DNA of 64,000 nt from Methyloversatilis discipulorum (GCF_000527135.1 NZ_AZUP01000001.1:620001-684000); one strand, 5' to 3'. Counted from the first letter of the stretch, positions 33,011 to 45,983 are shown. Notes: a model not told the origin generated them from the letters alone. Numbers and translations are program-made.

Positions 33011-34213
33011 ATGTACGCAGAACGCGTTCTTTCCGGCATGCGCCCCACCGGTCGCCTGCATCTTGGTCATTACCACGGCGTGCTGAAGAACTGGGTCAAG
33101 CTGCAGCACGAATACCCCTGTCTGTTCTTCGTCGCCGACTGGCACGCGCTGACCACCAATTACGAAGACACCCAGGTGATCGAGCGCAGCGTGTGGGACA
33201 TGCTGATCGACTGGCTGGCCGCTGGCGTCGATCCCAACCAGGCGACGCTGTTCATCCAGTCGCGGGTACCGGAGCACGCCGAACTGCACCTGCTGCTGTC
33301 GATGATGTGTCCGCTCGGCTGGCTGGAGCGGGTGCCGACCTACAAGGACCAGCAGGAAAAGCTGGCCGACCGCGATCTCGCGACCTACGGCTTCCTCGGC
33401 TATCCGCTGCTGCAGTCGGCCGACATCCTGATCTATCGCGCCAATCTGGTGCCGGTGGGCGAGGATCAGGTGCCGCACGTCGAACTGACGCGCGAAGTGG
33501 CCCGCCGCTTCAATCACCTGTACGGACGCGAGCCGGGCTTCGAGGACAAGGCGCGCGAGGCGGTGAAGAAGCTGGGCGGCAAGCGCGGCAAGCTGTACGA
33601 GGAACTGCGCCGCCTGTACCAGCAGGAAGGCAAGGAGGACGCGCTGGCGCAGGGCAAGGCGCTGCTCGAAGAGGCGCAGAGCCTGAGCCTGGGTGACCGC
33701 GAGCGTCTGTACGGTTACCTTGAGGGCGGCGGCAAGATGATTCTGGCCGAGCCGGGTGCGCTGCTGACCGAGGCGGCGCGCATGCCGGGTCTGGACGGTC
33801 AGAAGATGTCCAAGTCCTACAACAACACGCTGATGCTGCGCGAGGAACCCGAGGTCGTCACCAAGAAGATCCGCGGCATGATGACTGACACCCAGCGCGT
33901 GCGCCGTACCGATCCGGGCGATCCGGACCGCTGCCCGGTGTGGCAGTTCCACGTCATCTACTCGGACGACTCGGTCAAGCAGTGGGTGCAGGAAGGTTGC
34001 CGCTCGGCCGGCATCGGCTGCCTGGAGTGCAAGCAGCCGGTGATCGACGCGGTGCTGAAGGAACAGGCGCCGATCCACGAGCGGGCGAAGCAATATGAGG
34101 AGGATCCGATGCTGTTGCGCAACATCGTCGCCGATGGCTGCGAACGGGCGCGAAAGCTGGCGTCGGAAACGATGCGCGATGTGCGCGAGGCCATGGGTCT
34201 GAACTACGCCTGA
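33011..34213 (+). CDS. trpS: Tryptophanyl-tRNA synthetase
   Basis: A 400-residue class I synthetase that charges tRNA-Trp. Class I motifs: SGMRPTGRLHLGHYHGVLKNW (HLGH for HIGH) and MSKSYNN inside GLDGQKMSKSYNN for KMSKS. Trp pocket residues lie in FVADWHALTT and QSADILIYRANLVPVGEDQ. It is ~65 residues longer than E. coli TrpS (334) because of a charged insert (about residues 180-250, KKLGGKRGKLYEELRRLYQQ), which I recall in other betaproteobacterial TrpS. It overlaps scpA by one base (TGATG). Confidence 0.96.
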   Translation: MYAERVLSGMRPTGRLHLGHYHGVLKNWVKLQHEYPCLFFVADWHALTTNYEDTQVIERSVWDMLIDWLAAGVDPNQATLFIQSRVPEHAELHLLLSMMCPLGWLERVPTYKDQQEKLADRDLATYGFLGYPLLQSADILIYRANLVPVGEDQVPHVELTREVARRFNHLYGREPGFEDKAREAVKKLGGKRGKLYEELRRLYQQEGKEDALAQGKALLEEAQSLSLGDRERLYGYLEGGGKMILAEPGALLTEAARMPGLDGQKMSKSYNNTLMLREEPEVVTKKIRGMMTDTQRVRRTDPGDPDRCPVWQFHVIYSDDSVKQWVQEGCRSAGIGCLECKQPVIDAVLKEQAPIHERAKQYEEDPMLLRNIVADGCERARKLASETMRDVREAMGLNYA

Positions 34214-35052
34214 TGTCCGGCGAGGCGCTCATCGCTGAACCGGTGCCGGCCGAAAAGGCCGCGCCACCGGCGCGCCTGTACGGCGAGGCGCTGGAAAAAC
34301 TTCCGCTCGACCTGTACATTCCGCCCGACGCGCTCGAAGTGTTCCTGGATGCGTTCCAGGGGCCGCTCGATCTGCTGCTCTACCTGATACGCAAGGCCAA
34401 CGTCGATATTCTCGACATTCCGATGGCGCCGCTGACCGCGCAATACCTCGTCTACGTCGAGGCGATGCGCTCGCAGCGCCTGGAACTGGCGGCGGAATAC
34501 CTGTTGATGGCCGCCATGCTGCTCGAGATCAAGTCTCGCATGCTGCTGCCGCGGCCGCCGCGCGAAGCCGCCGACGAGGGCGAGGACCCGCGTGCGGAAC
34601 TGGTGCGCCGGTTGATCGAGTACGAACAGATGAAGGCGGCCGCGCTGGCACTGGACGCGATTCCGCGCATTCAGCGCGAGCACGAATGGGTGGGCGTGCA
34701 GGTGGCCGAGCGGCTGGTCGAGATCCAGCCGAACGTCAGTGCGACCGATCTGCAACTGGCCTGGCTGGCGCTGATGCGCCGTGCCGACATGACTCGCCAT
34801 CACAAGGTGACGCGCGAGGCGCTGTCGGTGCGTGAGTTCATGTCCGGAATCCTGCGCCGGCTGCACGAAGAAGGCGACCTGCGTTTCGACCAGCTGTTCG
34901 AGGTCGGCGCGCCGGCCGCCCAAATGGTGGTGAATTTTCTCGCGGTGCTCGAACTGGCCCGCGAGAACCTGATTGAACTGCTTCAGCTCGAAGCCTTTGC
35001 GCCGATTTATGTCCGAACTGCCCGAACAGCCGCAGTCGCCGAGCCCGTCTGA
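34213..35052 (+). CDS. scpA: Segregation and condensation protein ScpA
   Basis: A 279-residue kleisin subunit of the SMC-ScpAB complex. Typical pieces: [29 protein letters not shown] near residue 37, [27 protein letters not shown], and a C-terminal winged helix ([21 protein letters not shown]). It bridges SMC heads and binds ScpB during chromosome condensation. The ATG overlaps the trpS stop by one base and its last 44 bases overlap scpB. An SMC gene is not in the window. Confidence 0.95.
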   Translation: MSGEALIAEPVPAEKAAPPARLYGEALEKLPLDLYIPPDALEVFLDAFQGPLDLLLYLIRKANVDILDIPMAPLTAQYLVYVEAMRSQRLELAAEYLLMAAMLLEIKSRMLLPRPPREAADEGEDPRAELVRRLIEYEQMKAAALALDAIPRIQREHEWVGVQVAERLVEIQPNVSATDLQLAWLALMRRADMTRHHKVTREALSVREFMSGILRRLHEEGDLRFDQLFEVGAPAAQMVVNFLAVLELARENLIELLQLEAFAPIYVRTARTAAVAEPV

Positions 35053-35581
35053 GGTCAAGCGCGTACTCGAAGCCGCGCTGCTCGCCAGTCAGGACGCGAT
35101 GAGTACGGGCGAACTGCGCAAGCTGTTCGAACAGGAGCTCGACCACGCGCTGATCCGTCGTCTGCTCGACGAGTTGCGCGAGGACTGGGCGGGGCGGGGC
35201 ATCGAACTGGTCCAGGTGTCGTCAGGCTGGCGTTTCCGCACCACAGCGGACGTCCAGCCCTACCTGGATAGACTGAAGAACGAAAAGCCCGCGAAGTATT
35301 CCAGAGCGGTGCTGGAAACGCTGGCGATCATTGCGTACCGCCAGCCGGTGACGCGCGGCGACATCGAGGACATCCGCGGTGTGGCGGTGTCGCCGGGCAT
35401 CATCAAGGCGCTCGAAGGGCGCGGCTGGATAGACAGCGTGGGTTACCGCGAAGTCCCCGGCCGGCCGGCGCTGTATGCAACGACACGACGTTTTCTCGAC
35501 GATCTGGGCCTGCGCACGCTCGCTGAGCTGCCGCCATTGGCCGAACTACAGAAGGTGATGGAATTCAATGATGCAAGGTAG
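35009..35581 (+). CDS. scpB: Segregation and condensation protein ScpB
   Basis: A 190-residue ScpB, two winged-helix domains, partner of Scp[23 protein letters not shown] begins the first domain and [28 protein letters not shown] (the ScpB hallmark) the second; [18 protein letters not shown] follows. The start at 35009 keeps the conserved N-terminal helix although it overlaps scpA by 44 bp; a later ATG at residue 31 would delete it. It overlaps rluB by 14 bp, so the genes are tightly coupled. Confidence 0.94.
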   Translation: MSELPEQPQSPSPSEVKRVLEAALLASQDAMSTGELRKLFEQELDHALIRRLLDELREDWAGRGIELVQVSSGWRFRTTADVQPYLDRLKNEKPAKYSRAVLETLAIIAYRQPVTRGDIEDIRGVAVSPGIIKALEGRGWIDSVGYREVPGRPALYATTRRFLDDLGLRTLAELPPLAELQKVMEFNDAR

Positions 35582-36665
35582 ACGCAGACCGGGCGGCGGT
35601 GGCGAGGTCAATGGCAACGTGGCCAATTACCGCTCGCAGGACAGCAAGAACAAGCGGCGCGGCCCGGTGGTGTTCAACGAGCCGCAGAAACTGCACAAGA
35701 TGCTGGCCGACATGGGCCTCGGTTCGCGCCGCGAACTGGAAGACTGGATCGTCGCCGGTCGCATCAGCGTCAATTCGCTGCCGGCGCACGTCGGCCAGCG
35801 GGTCGGGCCGGAGGACAAGGTCCGCGTCAATGGCAAGCTGATCCACATCCACTTTGCCCAGCGTGCCCCGCGCGTGCTCATCTATCACAAGCCGGAAGGC
35901 GAAATCGTGTCGCGCGACGACCCGGAAGGCCGGCCGTCCGTGTTCGACAAGCTGCCCAAGGTGGGCGGCGGCCGCTGGATCGCGGTCGGTCGTCTCGACT
36001 TCAACACGTCAGGTCTGCTGGTATTCACCACCAGCGGTGAGCTGGCCAACAAGCTGATGCACCCGAGCTACGAGCTCGAACGCGAGTACGCGGTGCGGCT
36101 GATCGGGGAACTCACGCCGGAACAGTCGAAGAAGCTGACCGAGGGCATCGAGCTCGAAGACGGCATCGCCAAGTTCAACTCGCTGGCCGACGGTGGCGGC
36201 GAGGGCTCGAACCACTGGTACCGCGTCACGCTGTCCGAAGGCCGCAACCGCGAGGTGCGTCGCATGTTCGAGGCGATCGGCCTGACGGTGAGCCGCCTGA
36301 TGCGCGTGCGCTACGGCCCGTTCGAGCTGCCGCGACGTCTGGCGCGCGGCAAGTCGGAGGAGCTCAAGGCGGAACAGGTCGAGAAGCTGCTGTCGGTGGT
36401 GCCGGCCAAGGGCAAGCAGCGCAAGGGCCCGGCGGAAGAAGCCCGGCCGCCGGTCGACGGCGAGGCGCCGACCTCGCCCAAGCGCGGCCGTCGCCGCGGT
36501 CCGCGCAAGCCGCGCGAAGCGGGTGAGGGCGGCAATCGCGCTGCGCCGCAACAAAGCGCTCCGTCGCCGCAGGGCGGTGAGGGCGATGCGCCGGCGCGCA
36601 AGCGCGCGCCGCGACGCCGTCGCCGCCCGTCCGCCAAGCCTGCGGCAGGCGGCGGCGAGGCCTGA
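35568..36665 (+). CDS. rluB: 23S rRNA pseudouridine(2605) synthase RluB
   Basis: A 365-residue RsuA-family pseudouridine synthase. An N-terminal S4 domain ([21 protein letters not shown]) precedes the catalytic region with [19 protein letters not shown] (catalytic Asp in GRLDxxTxG) and [16 protein letters not shown]. After about residue 275 comes a ~90-residue basic, low-complexity tail ([30 protein letters not shown]) likely to bind RNA. RluB modifies U2605 of 23S rRNA. Linkage to scpAB is common in proteobacteria. Confidence 0.93.
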   Translation: MMQGRRRPGGGGEVNGNVANYRSQDSKNKRRGPVVFNEPQKLHKMLADMGLGSRRELEDWIVAGRISVNSLPAHVGQRVGPEDKVRVNGKLIHIHFAQRAPRVLIYHKPEGEIVSRDDPEGRPSVFDKLPKVGGGRWIAVGRLDFNTSGLLVFTTSGELANKLMHPSYELEREYAVRLIGELTPEQSKKLTEGIELEDGIAKFNSLADGGGEGSNHWYRVTLSEGRNREVRRMFEAIGLTVSRLMRVRYGPFELPRRLARGKSEELKAEQVEKLLSVVPAKGKQRKGPAEEARPPVDGEAPTSPKRGRRRGPRKPREAGEGGNRAAPQQSAPSPQGGEGDAPARKRAPRRRRRPSAKPAAGGGEA

Positions 36666-36686
36666 CGACATACCACCGTTGAGCGG

Positions 36687-36734
36687 GGCCGTCCATCCTT
36701 GCAGCTTGAGGGGATGGATGGCCTCTGTTACACT
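36687..36734 (+). promoter_or_regulatory. rimP operon promoter embedded in a 12-bp-arm palindrome
   Basis: TTGAGG (36706-36711), 17-bp spacer, TACACT (36729-36734) with TG one base before it gives a strong sigma-70-type promoter for rimP-nusA-infB. The same DNA holds an inverted repeat, GGCCGTCCATCC (36687-36698) and GGATGGATGGCC (36712-36723), perfect but for one G-T wobble, with the -35 box in its loop. It may double as the rluB terminator hairpin (no T run) or as an operator. Confidence 0.6.
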
Positions 36735-36771
36735 CCTCGGCTTGTTGCGCTGGCCCTGCCGGCGTTTTTCG

Positions 36772-36797
36772 ATGGGCGGTCAGCCCATTTTTTATTT
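36772..36797 (+). terminator. Leader hairpin with T run before rimP
   Basis: ATGGGC (36772-36777), loop GGTCA, GCCCAT (36783-36788), then TTTTTTATTTG. It lies between the rimP promoter and the rimP ATG, so it looks like an attenuator or intrinsic terminator in the leader of the rimP-nusA-infB operon. NusA itself acts at such structures, which allows feedback; that is inference. Confidence 0.65.
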
Positions 36798-36822
36798 GTA
36801 CATCCGGAAGTGTGTTGCTGGG

Positions 36823-37275
36823 ATGAGTGTTGCGGAACTGATCGAGCAGGCGGTAACAGGGCTCGGCTACGAATTCGTCGATCTTGAAACCTCGCCAAGA
36901 GGCCGTCTGCTGCGTGTCTTCATCGACACCGACAAGGGCATCATGGTGGATGACTGTGTAACGGTGAGCAATCACCTGACCCGTCTTTTCATGGTCGAAA
37001 ACGTCGATTACGACCGTCTTGAAGTGTCCTCCCCGGGGCTTGATCGCCCGCTGCGCAAGGCCGCCGACTTCGTTCGCTTCACCGGGCAGGAGGCGCAGCT
37101 GCGCCTGCGCGTGCCGGTGGGCAATCAACGCAATTTCACCGGTCGACTGGCCGGCGTGGCCAACGACCGGCTCACCCTTGATGTCAAGGGCGAAGCCTAT
37201 GAGTTCGAACTGTCGCAGATCGAACGTGCCCGCCTGGTGCCGGACTTTGAACGCAAGCAGGAGTTGAAACGATGA
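36823..37275 (+). CDS. rimP: Ribosome maturation factor RimP
   Basis: A 150-residue RimP, needed for 30S subunit assembly. Signature segments are [22 protein letters not shown] near residue 15, [14 protein letters not shown], the family hallmark [21 protein letters not shown], and a C-terminal Sm-like domain ([16 protein letters not shown]). The ATG at 36823 has GGGA-type purines just upstream. It overlaps nusA by 4 bp (ATGA), as is usual. Confidence 0.96.
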   Translation: MSVAELIEQAVTGLGYEFVDLETSPRGRLLRVFIDTDKGIMVDDCVTVSNHLTRLFMVENVDYDRLEVSSPGLDRPLRKAADFVRFTGQEAQLRLRVPVGNQRNFTGRLAGVANDRLTLDVKGEAYEFELSQIERARLVPDFERKQELKR

Positions 37276-38744
37276 GTCGCGAGATTCTGTTGCTGGTCGA
37301 TGCACTGGCACGCGAAAAGAATGTGTCCCGCGAAGTGGTTTTCGGCGCTCTCGAAACCGCGCTGGCTTCGGCCACCAAGAAACGTACCCATGATGACGCC
37401 GACGTGCGCGTGTCGATCGACCGCGAAACCGGCGAGTACGAAGCCTTCCGTCGCTGGCATGTGCTGCCGGACGAACTGGTCGAGAACGACGAGGCCGAGA
37501 TCGGCCTGATCGATGCGCGCGAGCAGATCGCCGACATCCAGGTCGACGACTACATCGAAGAAGCGCTGGAGCCGGTCGATTTCGGCCGCATCGGTGCGCA
37601 GGCCGCCAAGCAGGTCATCCTGCAGCGCATCCGCGACGCCGAGCGCGAACAGATCCTGAACGACTTCCTCGAACGCAAGGACCATCTGGTCACCGGCACC
37701 ATCAAACGCATCGAGCGCGGCAATGCCATCGTCGAGGTGGGTCGTCTGGAGGCGCTGCTGCCGCGCGAACACATCATTGCCCGCGAGAACCTGCGCGTCG
37801 GCGACCGCGTCAAGGCAGTGCTGCTGCGTGTCGATCGTCAGGCGCGCGGCCCGCAGATCATCCTGTCGCGTACCGCGCCCGAGTTCATCATGAAGCTGTT
37901 CGAACTCGAAGTGCCGGAGATCGAAGACGGCCTCATCGAGATCAAGGGTGCTGCCCGTGACCCGGGCATCCGCGCCAAGATTGCTGTCAAGTCGAACGAT
38001 CCGCGCGTCGATCCGCAAGGCACCTGCATCGGCATGCGCGGTTCGCGCGTGCAGGCGGTGACCAACGAGCTGGGCGGTGAGCGCGTCGACATCATCCTGT
38101 GGTCGCCTGATCCGGCGCAGTTCGTCATTGGCGCGCTGGCGCCGGCCGAAGTCGCCTCCATCGTGGTGGATGAGGACGCGCATAGCATGGACGTCGTGGT
38201 CAGCGAGGACAATCTTGCGATCGCCATCGGCCGCAGCGGCCAGAACGTGCGCCTCGCGTCCGAGCTGACCGGCTGGAAGATCAACCTGATGACGGTCGAG
38301 CAGTCGGCCGCCAAGTCGGACGCAGAGAACGCCGCCATCCGCCTGCTGTTCATGGCCAAGCTGGACGTGGATGAAGAAGTGGCGGACATCCTGATCGAGG
38401 AGGGTTTCTCGACGCTGGAGGAAGTGGCCTACGTGCCGCTGGCCGAAATGCTCGAGATCGAGGCGTTTGACGAAGACACGGTGAACGAACTGCGCACTCG
38501 CGCACGTAACGTGCTGCTGACCGAAGCCATCGTCGACGAAGAGCAGCTGGAGCAGGTCGATGACGCCCTGCTTGCACTGGACGGCATGGACAAGCAGCTG
38601 GCGGCGCAGCTGGCGCGCGCCAATGTGCGCACGCGCGATGATCTGGCTGATCTCGCTGTTGATGAACTGGTCGAGATCGCCGGCATCGATGCTGCGCGCG
38701 CGACATCGCTGATCACCACTGCGCGCGCGCACTGGTTTGAATAA
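37272..38744 (+). CDS. nusA: Transcription termination/antitermination factor NusA
   Basis: A 490-residue NusA. Order: N-terminal RNA-polymerase-binding domain ([20 protein letters not shown]), S1 domain ([20 protein letters not shown]), two KH domains ([17 protein letters not shown] [19 protein letters not shown] and [21 protein letters not shown]), and two acidic C-terminal repeats ([34 protein letters not shown]) that bind RNAP alpha or lambda-N-type partners. It promotes pausing, hairpin folding and rRNA antitermination. Same length class as E. coli NusA (495). Confidence 0.98.
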   Translation: MSREILLLVDALAREKNVSREVVFGALETALASATKKRTHDDADVRVSIDRETGEYEAFRRWHVLPDELVENDEAEIGLIDAREQIADIQVDDYIEEALEPVDFGRIGAQAAKQVILQRIRDAEREQILNDFLERKDHLVTGTIKRIERGNAIVEVGRLEALLPREHIIARENLRVGDRVKAVLLRVDRQARGPQIILSRTAPEFIMKLFELEVPEIEDGLIEIKGAARDPGIRAKIAVKSNDPRVDPQGTCIGMRGSRVQAVTNELGGERVDIILWSPDPAQFVIGALAPAEVASIVVDEDAHSMDVVVSEDNLAIAIGRSGQNVRLASELTGWKINLMTVEQSAAKSDAENAAIRLLFMAKLDVDEEVADILIEEGFSTLEEVAYVPLAEMLEIEAFDEDTVNELRTRARNVLLTEAIVDEEQLEQVDDALLALDGMDKQLAAQLARANVRTRDDLADLAVDELVEIAGIDAARATSLITTARAHWFE

Positions 38745-38755
38745 TTGAGGACGGT

Positions 38756-41518
<2,763 letters not shown>

Positions 41519-41536
41519 GCCTGACGTGCACACTCG

Positions 41537-41908
41537 ATGAGCGAACGTTACTCCCGCAGTGACCGTGTATCGGAGGCGATCCGCCGCGAACTCGCGAAGC
41601 TGATCGCCACCGAACTGAAGGACCCGCGCGTCGGCATGGTGTCGCTGACCGCGGTCGAGCTGACGCCGGACTATGCGCACGCCAAGATCTACTACAGCAC
41701 GCTGGCCGAAGGTGATGCGCAGAAGCTGATTCATGAAGGTCTGGTGCGCGCGTCCGGCTTCCTGCGCCGCGAAATCGGCCGCCGCGTGCGCATACACACC
41801 ACGCCGCAGCTGCACTTCGTGCATGACCAGACGATGGAACGTGCCGACCAGCTGTCCCGCCTGATCGACAAGGCCCTGCATTCCGGCCCCTCCACCGGCG
41901 AGGATTGA
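41537..41908 (+). CDS. rbfA: 30S ribosome-binding factor RbfA
   Basis: A 123-residue KH-type cold-shock assembly factor for the small subunit. It shows RVSEAIRRELAKLIATELKDPRVGMVSLT near the N-terminus and YYSTLAEGDAQKLIHEGLVRASGFLRREIGRR, RIHTTPQLHFVHDQTMERA, all standard. It follows infB by 18 bp and precedes truB by 1 bp. Confidence 0.96.
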   Translation: MSERYSRSDRVSEAIRRELAKLIATELKDPRVGMVSLTAVELTPDYAHAKIYYSTLAEGDAQKLIHEGLVRASGFLRREIGRRVRIHTTPQLHFVHDQTMERADQLSRLIDKALHSGPSTGED

Positions 41909-41909
41909 G

Positions 41910-42839
41910 TTGCAGCCACGCTCGCGCTGGAAGGCGATCAACGGTGTGCTGTTGCTCGACAAACCCATAGGTCTCAGTTCGAACGACGCGCTGCAGAAGG
42001 CGCGTCGTCTGTTTCAGGCCGCCCGCGCCGGGCACACCGGCACGCTCGATCCGCTGGCCAGCGGCCTGCTGCCGGTCTGCTTCGGCGAGGCGACGCGCTT
42101 TGCCGGGCTGATGCTGGATGCCGACAAGGAGTATGTCGCCCAGGTGCGGCTCGGTGTGCGGACGACGACCGGAGATGCCGAAGGCGAAGTACTCGAAACC
42201 CGCGAAGTCGCGATCGACGAAGCTGCGCTGCGCGGCGCCGTCGATGCGCATACCGGCGACATCGAGCAGATACCGCCGATGCACTCGGCGCTCAAGCACG
42301 CCGGCAAACCGCTCTACGAATACGCCCGCGCCGGCGAAACCATCGAGCGTGCGGTCCGCCATGTGCGCATCCACGAGATCGAACTGCTGGATGTCGCGCT
42401 GCCGTCATTTTCGATGCGCGTGCTGTGCAGCAAGGGCACCTATATCCGTACGCTGGCTGAAGACATCGGCGCGATGCTGGGCTGCGGCGCTCACCTGACC
42501 GGACTGCGCCGAACGCGCACCGGGCCCTTGCGACTTGATCGTGCGGTGACGCTTGAGCAGATCGCCGCGCTTGACGATGACGCGCGCGCGTCGCTGTTGA
42601 ATCCCGCCGACATCCTGTTGCAGGACATGCCGCTCTGCCGGATTGCCGACGCGGATGCGCAGCGCCTGATCAATGGCCAGTCGGTGTCGCTTTCAGCGGT
42701 CGACGCGGACATTGCGTTGCAAGAAGAAGGCGTGTTGCGCGCCTATGCCGGACCGGCTTTTCTCGGTCTGGTCGTCGTACGCGGCGCCCGCTTGCGGGTG
42801 AAGCGCCTGTTGCCGCAGGAAAGTGCGCAAAAGCCTTGA
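41910..42839 (+). CDS. truB: tRNA pseudouridine(55) synthase TruB
   Basis: A 309-residue TruB with a TTG start directly after rbfA. VLLLDKPIGLSSNDALQKARR and the catalytic box GHTGTLDPLASGLLPV (Asp47) are near the N-terminus; YEYARAGETIERAVR, GTYIRTLAEDIG and a C-terminal PUA-like domain (LINGQSVSL) follow. It makes pseudouridine 55 in the T arm of all elongator tRNAs. Last gene of the rimP operon before the separate rpsO promoter. Confidence 0.95.
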   Translation: MQPRSRWKAINGVLLLDKPIGLSSNDALQKARRLFQAARAGHTGTLDPLASGLLPVCFGEATRFAGLMLDADKEYVAQVRLGVRTTTGDAEGEVLETREVAIDEAALRGAVDAHTGDIEQIPPMHSALKHAGKPLYEYARAGETIERAVRHVRIHEIELLDVALPSFSMRVLCSKGTYIRTLAEDIGAMLGCGAHLTGLRRTRTGPLRLDRAVTLEQIAALDDDARASLLNPADILLQDMPLCRIADADAQRLINGQSVSLSAVDADIALQEEGVLRAYAGPAFLGLVVVRGARLRVKRLLPQESAQKP

Positions 42840-42846
42840 AATAGGC

Positions 42847-42874
42847 TTGAGATTGCGCAACTGTGGCGTATAAT
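42847..42874 (+). promoter_or_regulatory. rpsO promoter
   Basis: TTGAGA (42847-42852), 16-bp spacer, perfect TATAAT (42869-42874), 33 bp before the rpsO ATG. This is the best -10 box seen in the window. Confidence 0.75.
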
Positions 42875-42906
42875 TTTGGGTTTTCCAAACGAGAGAGTTT
42901 AGATCA

Positions 42907-43176
42907 ATGGCTATCGTTTCCGCCGATAAAGCCCGCATCGTGGCCGACTTCCAGCGCGCGGCCGGCGATACGGGGTCGCCCGAAGTTCAAGTCGCCCTGC
43001 TGACCGCACGCATCAACGACCTGACCGGTCACTTCAAGGAACACGTCAAGGACCACCACTCGCGTCGTGGTCTGCTCAAGATGGTGAGCCAGCGTCGCAA
43101 GCTGCTTGACTACCTGAAGCGCACCAACGCAGACGGCTATCGTTCGCTGATCGGCCGCCTCGGTCTGCGCAAGTAA
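42907..43176 (+). CDS. rpsO: 30S ribosomal protein S15
   Basis: An 89-residue S15. [31 protein letters not shown] and [32 protein letters not shown] are the standard helices that bind the 16S rRNA three-way junction. It has its own promoter and lies just before pnp, the conserved rpsO-pnp order. A GAGAGA site precedes the ATG at a slightly long distance. Confidence 0.98.
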   Translation: MAIVSADKARIVADFQRAAGDTGSPEVQVALLTARINDLTGHFKEHVKDHHSRRGLLKMVSQRRKLLDYLKRTNADGYRSLIGRLGLRK

Positions 43177-43223
43177 TTGCATCCGAAGGCAATGTCTGAG
43201 CCTTCGCAGGCTTGACACCACAT

Positions 43224-43264
43224 ACCGGCGTGAGTCCTTTGCGGCTCCGCCGGTTTGTTTTTTC
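43224..43264 (+). terminator. rpsO terminator (probably partial)
   Basis: ACCGGCG (43224-43230) and its complement around 43248-43254 enclose GAG/CTC pairs, then TTTGTTTTTT. A separate smaller hairpin, CGAAGGC/GCCTTCG (43184-43206), precedes it. Readthrough would feed pnp, as in E. coli. Confidence 0.7.
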
Positions 43265-43265
43265 T

Positions 43266-43286
43266 GGCGGGCGGACGATGCCCGCC
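43266..43286 (+). promoter_or_regulatory. pnp leader hairpin
   Basis: GGCGGGC (43266-43272), 7-base loop, GCCCGCC (43280-43286), a perfect 7-bp stem 26 bp before the pnp start codon. In E. coli a stem-loop in this leader is cut by RNase III and then by PNPase for autocontrol; this hairpin is a candidate for the same role. Confidence 0.5.
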
Positions 43287-43311
43287 ACTCATCGAATCGA
43301 AAGGAATCGAC

Positions 43312-45426
43312 TTGCTTAACGCTACCCGCAAGGAATTCATGTTCGGCACCCAGAAAGTGGTGCTGGAAACCGGCGAGATCGCGCGTCAATCGAGCGGCGC
43401 CGTCATCGTAAACGTCGAAGAAACCGTCGTGTTGGCGACCGTCGTGGCCCAGAAGTCGGCAAAGGCCGGCCAGGATTTTTTCCCGCTCACCGTTGATTAC
43501 GCAGAAAAGTTCTACGCCGCGGGCCGTATCCCCGGCGGTTTCTTCAAGCGCGAGGGCCGTCCGACCGAGAAGGAAACGCTGACCTCGCGTCTGATCGATC
43601 GCCCGATCCGCCCGCTGTTCCCGGAAGGCTTCTACAACGAAGTTCAGGTCATCGTTCAGGTGCTGTCTCTGAACCCGGAAGTCGATGCCGACATTCCGGC
43701 CATGATCGGCGCATCCGCCGCACTGGCGATCTCCGGCATCCCGTTCAGTGGCCCGATCGGCGCCGCCCGCGTGGGCTATATCGATGGCCAGTACATCGTC
43801 AACCCGACTGCCTCGCAGCTGAAGGACAGCAAGCTGAACCTGGTCGTCGCCGGTACCGAAGCAGCCGTGCTGATGGTCGAGTCGGAAGCGATGGAACTGT
43901 CGGAAGAAGTCATGCTGGGCGCCGTGGTCTATGGCCACGAGCAGATGCAGGCCGCGATCAATGCGATCAATGAACTGGTCGAAGTCGCCGGCAAGCCGGA
44001 GTGGGACTGGCAGGCGCCGGCCCGCGACGAAGCGCTGTGGAACCGCATTTCCGAGCTGGCCGAAGCCAAGCTGCAGGATGCCTACCGCATCACGCAGAAG
44101 CAGGTGCGCAGCCAGAGCGTGAACGCCCTGCGCGACGAAGTGATCGCTGCGCTGACCGCCGACGCCGCGACGGCGCCGGACGTGAACACGATCAAGAACT
44201 ACTTCTTCGACATGGAAGCGCGCATCGTGCGCAGCCGCATCCTGAACGGCGAGCCGCGCATCGACGGTCGCGACACGCGCACCGTGCGTCCGATCGCGAT
44301 TCGCAACAGCGTGATGCCGCGTACCCACGGTTCGGCGCTGTTCACGCGCGGCGAGACGCAGGCGCTGGTGATCGCCACGCTGGGCACCGGCCGCGACGAG
44401 CAGATCATCGACGCGCTGGGCGGCGAGTACCGCGACCGCTTCATGCTTCACTACAACATGCCGCCGTTCGCCACCGGTGAAACCGGCCGCTTCGGCGCAC
44501 CGAAGCGCCGCGAGATTGGCCATGGTCGTCTGGCCAAGCGCGCGCTGCTCGCTGTGCTGCCGTCGCCGGAAGAGTTCAGCTACTCGATGCGCGTGGTGTC
44601 GGAAATCACCGAATCGAACGGTTCGTCGTCGATGGCTTCGGTGTGCGGCGGCTCGCTCGCACTGATGGACGCCGGCGTGCCGCTGAAGGCGCATGTTGCC
44701 GGTATCGCGATGGGCCTGATCAAGGATGGCAACCGTTTCGCGGTGCTGACCGACATCCTCGGCGACGAGGATCACCTCGGCGACATGGACTTCAAGGTGG
44801 CCGGTACCGACAGCGGCATCACCGCGCTGCAGATGGACATCAAGATCCAGGGCATCACCAAGGAAATCATGCAGGTTGCGCTGGCCCAGGCCCACGAAGC
44901 GCGCAAGCACATCCTCGGCATCATGCAGGAGTCGATGTCGGGCGCCCGTGAAGGCGTGTCGACCTACGCACCGCGTCTGCTGACGATGAAGATCAATCCG
45001 GAAAAGATCCGTGACGTGATCGGCAAGGGTGGTGCGGTGATCCGCGCGCTGACCGAAGAGACCGGCGCCACGATCGACATCGGCGACGACGGCACCATCA
45101 CCATCGCATCGGTGAATTCGGAAGCGGCCGAGCACGCCAAGCGCCGCATCGAGGCGATCACCGCCGAAGTGGAAGTGGGCAAGGTTTATGACGGCACGGT
45201 GCTGCGTCTGCTGGACTTCGGTGCAATCGTCAGCGTGCTGCCGGGCAAGGACGGTCTGCTGCACATTTCGCAGATCGCTAACGAGCGCATCGCCAACGTC
45301 GCCGATCACCTGAAGGAAGGTCAGCAGGTGAAGGTGAAGGTGCTCGAGACCGACGAGAAGGGTCGCATCCGCCTGTCGATGAAGGCACTGCTGGCTGCGC
45401 CGGAGGCAAACGGCGAGCAGGGCTGA
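43312..45426 (+). CDS. pnp: Polyribonucleotide nucleotidyltransferase (PNPase)
   Basis: A 704-residue 3'-5' phosphorolytic exoribonuclease of the RNA degradosome. The start is a TTG at 43312 with AAGGA six bases upstream, giving [12 protein letters not shown], which matches the usual MLN... N-terminus; the longer open frame is leader RNA. Two RNase-PH-like domains ([71 protein letters not shown]) flank a helical linker; KH ([18 protein letters not shown]) and S1 ([20 protein letters not shown]) domains end the protein. Confidence 0.98.
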   Translation: MLNATRKEFMFGTQKVVLETGEIARQSSGAVIVNVEETVVLATVVAQKSAKAGQDFFPLTVDYAEKFYAAGRIPGGFFKREGRPTEKETLTSRLIDRPIRPLFPEGFYNEVQVIVQVLSLNPEVDADIPAMIGASAALAISGIPFSGPIGAARVGYIDGQYIVNPTASQLKDSKLNLVVAGTEAAVLMVESEAMELSEEVMLGAVVYGHEQMQAAINAINELVEVAGKPEWDWQAPARDEALWNRISELAEAKLQDAYRITQKQVRSQSVNALRDEVIAALTADAATAPDVNTIKNYFFDMEARIVRSRILNGEPRIDGRDTRTVRPIAIRNSVMPRTHGSALFTRGETQALVIATLGTGRDEQIIDALGGEYRDRFMLHYNMPPFATGETGRFGAPKRREIGHGRLAKRALLAVLPSPEEFSYSMRVVSEITESNGSSSMASVCGGSLALMDAGVPLKAHVAGIAMGLIKDGNRFAVLTDILGDEDHLGDMDFKVAGTDSGITALQMDIKIQGITKEIMQVALAQAHEARKHILGIMQESMSGAREGVSTYAPRLLTMKINPEKIRDVIGKGGAVIRALTEETGATIDIGDDGTITIASVNSEAAEHAKRRIEAITAEVEVGKVYDGTVLRLLDFGAIVSVLPGKDGLLHISQIANERIANVADHLKEGQQVKVKVLETDEKGRIRLSMKALLAAPEANGEQG

Positions 45427-45487
45427 TGTCCTGCGGGGCGTCCAGCGAATTTCTTTGAAGATATTTCGCTGAAACGCTCTGCAGGCA

Positions 45488-45516
45488 TTGACCGCACCCC
45501 GGTCGGCCGGTAATAT
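45488..45516 (+). promoter_or_regulatory. Promoter of the tRNA-Pro/Arg/His cluster
   Basis: TTGACC (45488-45493), 17-bp spacer, TAATAT (45511-45516), 10 bp before the first tRNA. The C/G-rich stretch after the -10 is the discriminator type found at stringently controlled stable-RNA promoters. A stem (CAGCGAA/TTCGCTG, 45443-45471) just before it may end pnp transcription. Confidence 0.75.
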
Positions 45517-45526
45517 CTCGGCCTCT

Positions 45527-45603
45527 CGGGGTGTAGCGCAGCCCGGTAGCGCGCTTGCTTTGGGAGCAAGATGTCGGGGGTTCGAATCCCTCCACCCCGA
45601 CCA
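45527..45603 (+). tRNA. tRNA-Pro (anticodon TGG)
   Basis: Seventy-seven bases including encoded CCA. Acceptor CGGGGTG pairs with CACCCCG; anticodon stem CTTGC/GCAAG encloses TTTGGGA, anticodon TGG; T arm GGGGGTTCGAATCCCTC is standard. Confidence 0.96.
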
Positions 45604-45632
45604 TAATCGGTCCGCAACACCGTTCTTAGTAC

Positions 45633-45709
45633 CTGCCCGTAGCTCAACTGGATAGAGCAACGGCCTTCTAAGCCGTAGGTTGCGGGTTCGATTCCTGCCG
45701 GGCAGGCCA
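45633..45709 (+). tRNA. tRNA-Arg (anticodon TCT)
   Basis: Seventy-seven bases with CCA. Acceptor CTGCCCG pairs with CGGGCAG, discriminator G; anticodon loop CTTCTAA within ACGGC/GCCGT gives TCT, reading AGA and AGG; T arm GCGGGTTCGATTCCTGC. Confidence 0.96.
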
Positions 45710-45762
45710 GCAAAGGCCTGAGAGAGTTTCAAAGCGGTTGCCCGTTTGGCATCCGTTCCAGT

Positions 45763-45839
45763 GGTGGCTGTAGCTCAGTTGGTAGAGTCCTGGATTGTGA
45801 TTCCAGTTGTCGTGGGTTCGAGTCCCATCAGCCACCCCA
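45763..45839 (+). tRNA. tRNA-His (anticodon GTG)
   Basis: Acceptor GTGGCTG pairs with CAGCCAC, discriminator C, CCA encoded. The extra 5' G (45763, the G-1 identity base opposite C73) is included. Anticodon stem CTGGA/TCCAG with loop TTGTGAT gives GTG. Confidence 0.96.
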
Positions 45840-45983
45840 CCCAATTCCCCTGTTGTTGATTGTGCGAGCCCGTCGCGCCGACATTTGTCGCGCGCGAGGT
45901 GCGCGTCGTCATGGCACGTGCCGAGGCATGGCATCGTGCAGCGATGGCGGAGCGCACGCCCCGGCCATCGCCGCCGTCAGCAT

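Noticed and set aside
42904..45732. Open frame of 942 codons on the minus strand over rpsO, pnp and the tRNAs
   Set aside because: It reads antisense through three certain genes, including tRNA-Pro and tRNA-Arg.
45840..45983. Fourth tRNA or small RNA after tRNA-His
   Set aside because: No cloverleaf, promoter or T-run hairpin could be drawn; only short GC-rich repeats of GTCGCGC are present.
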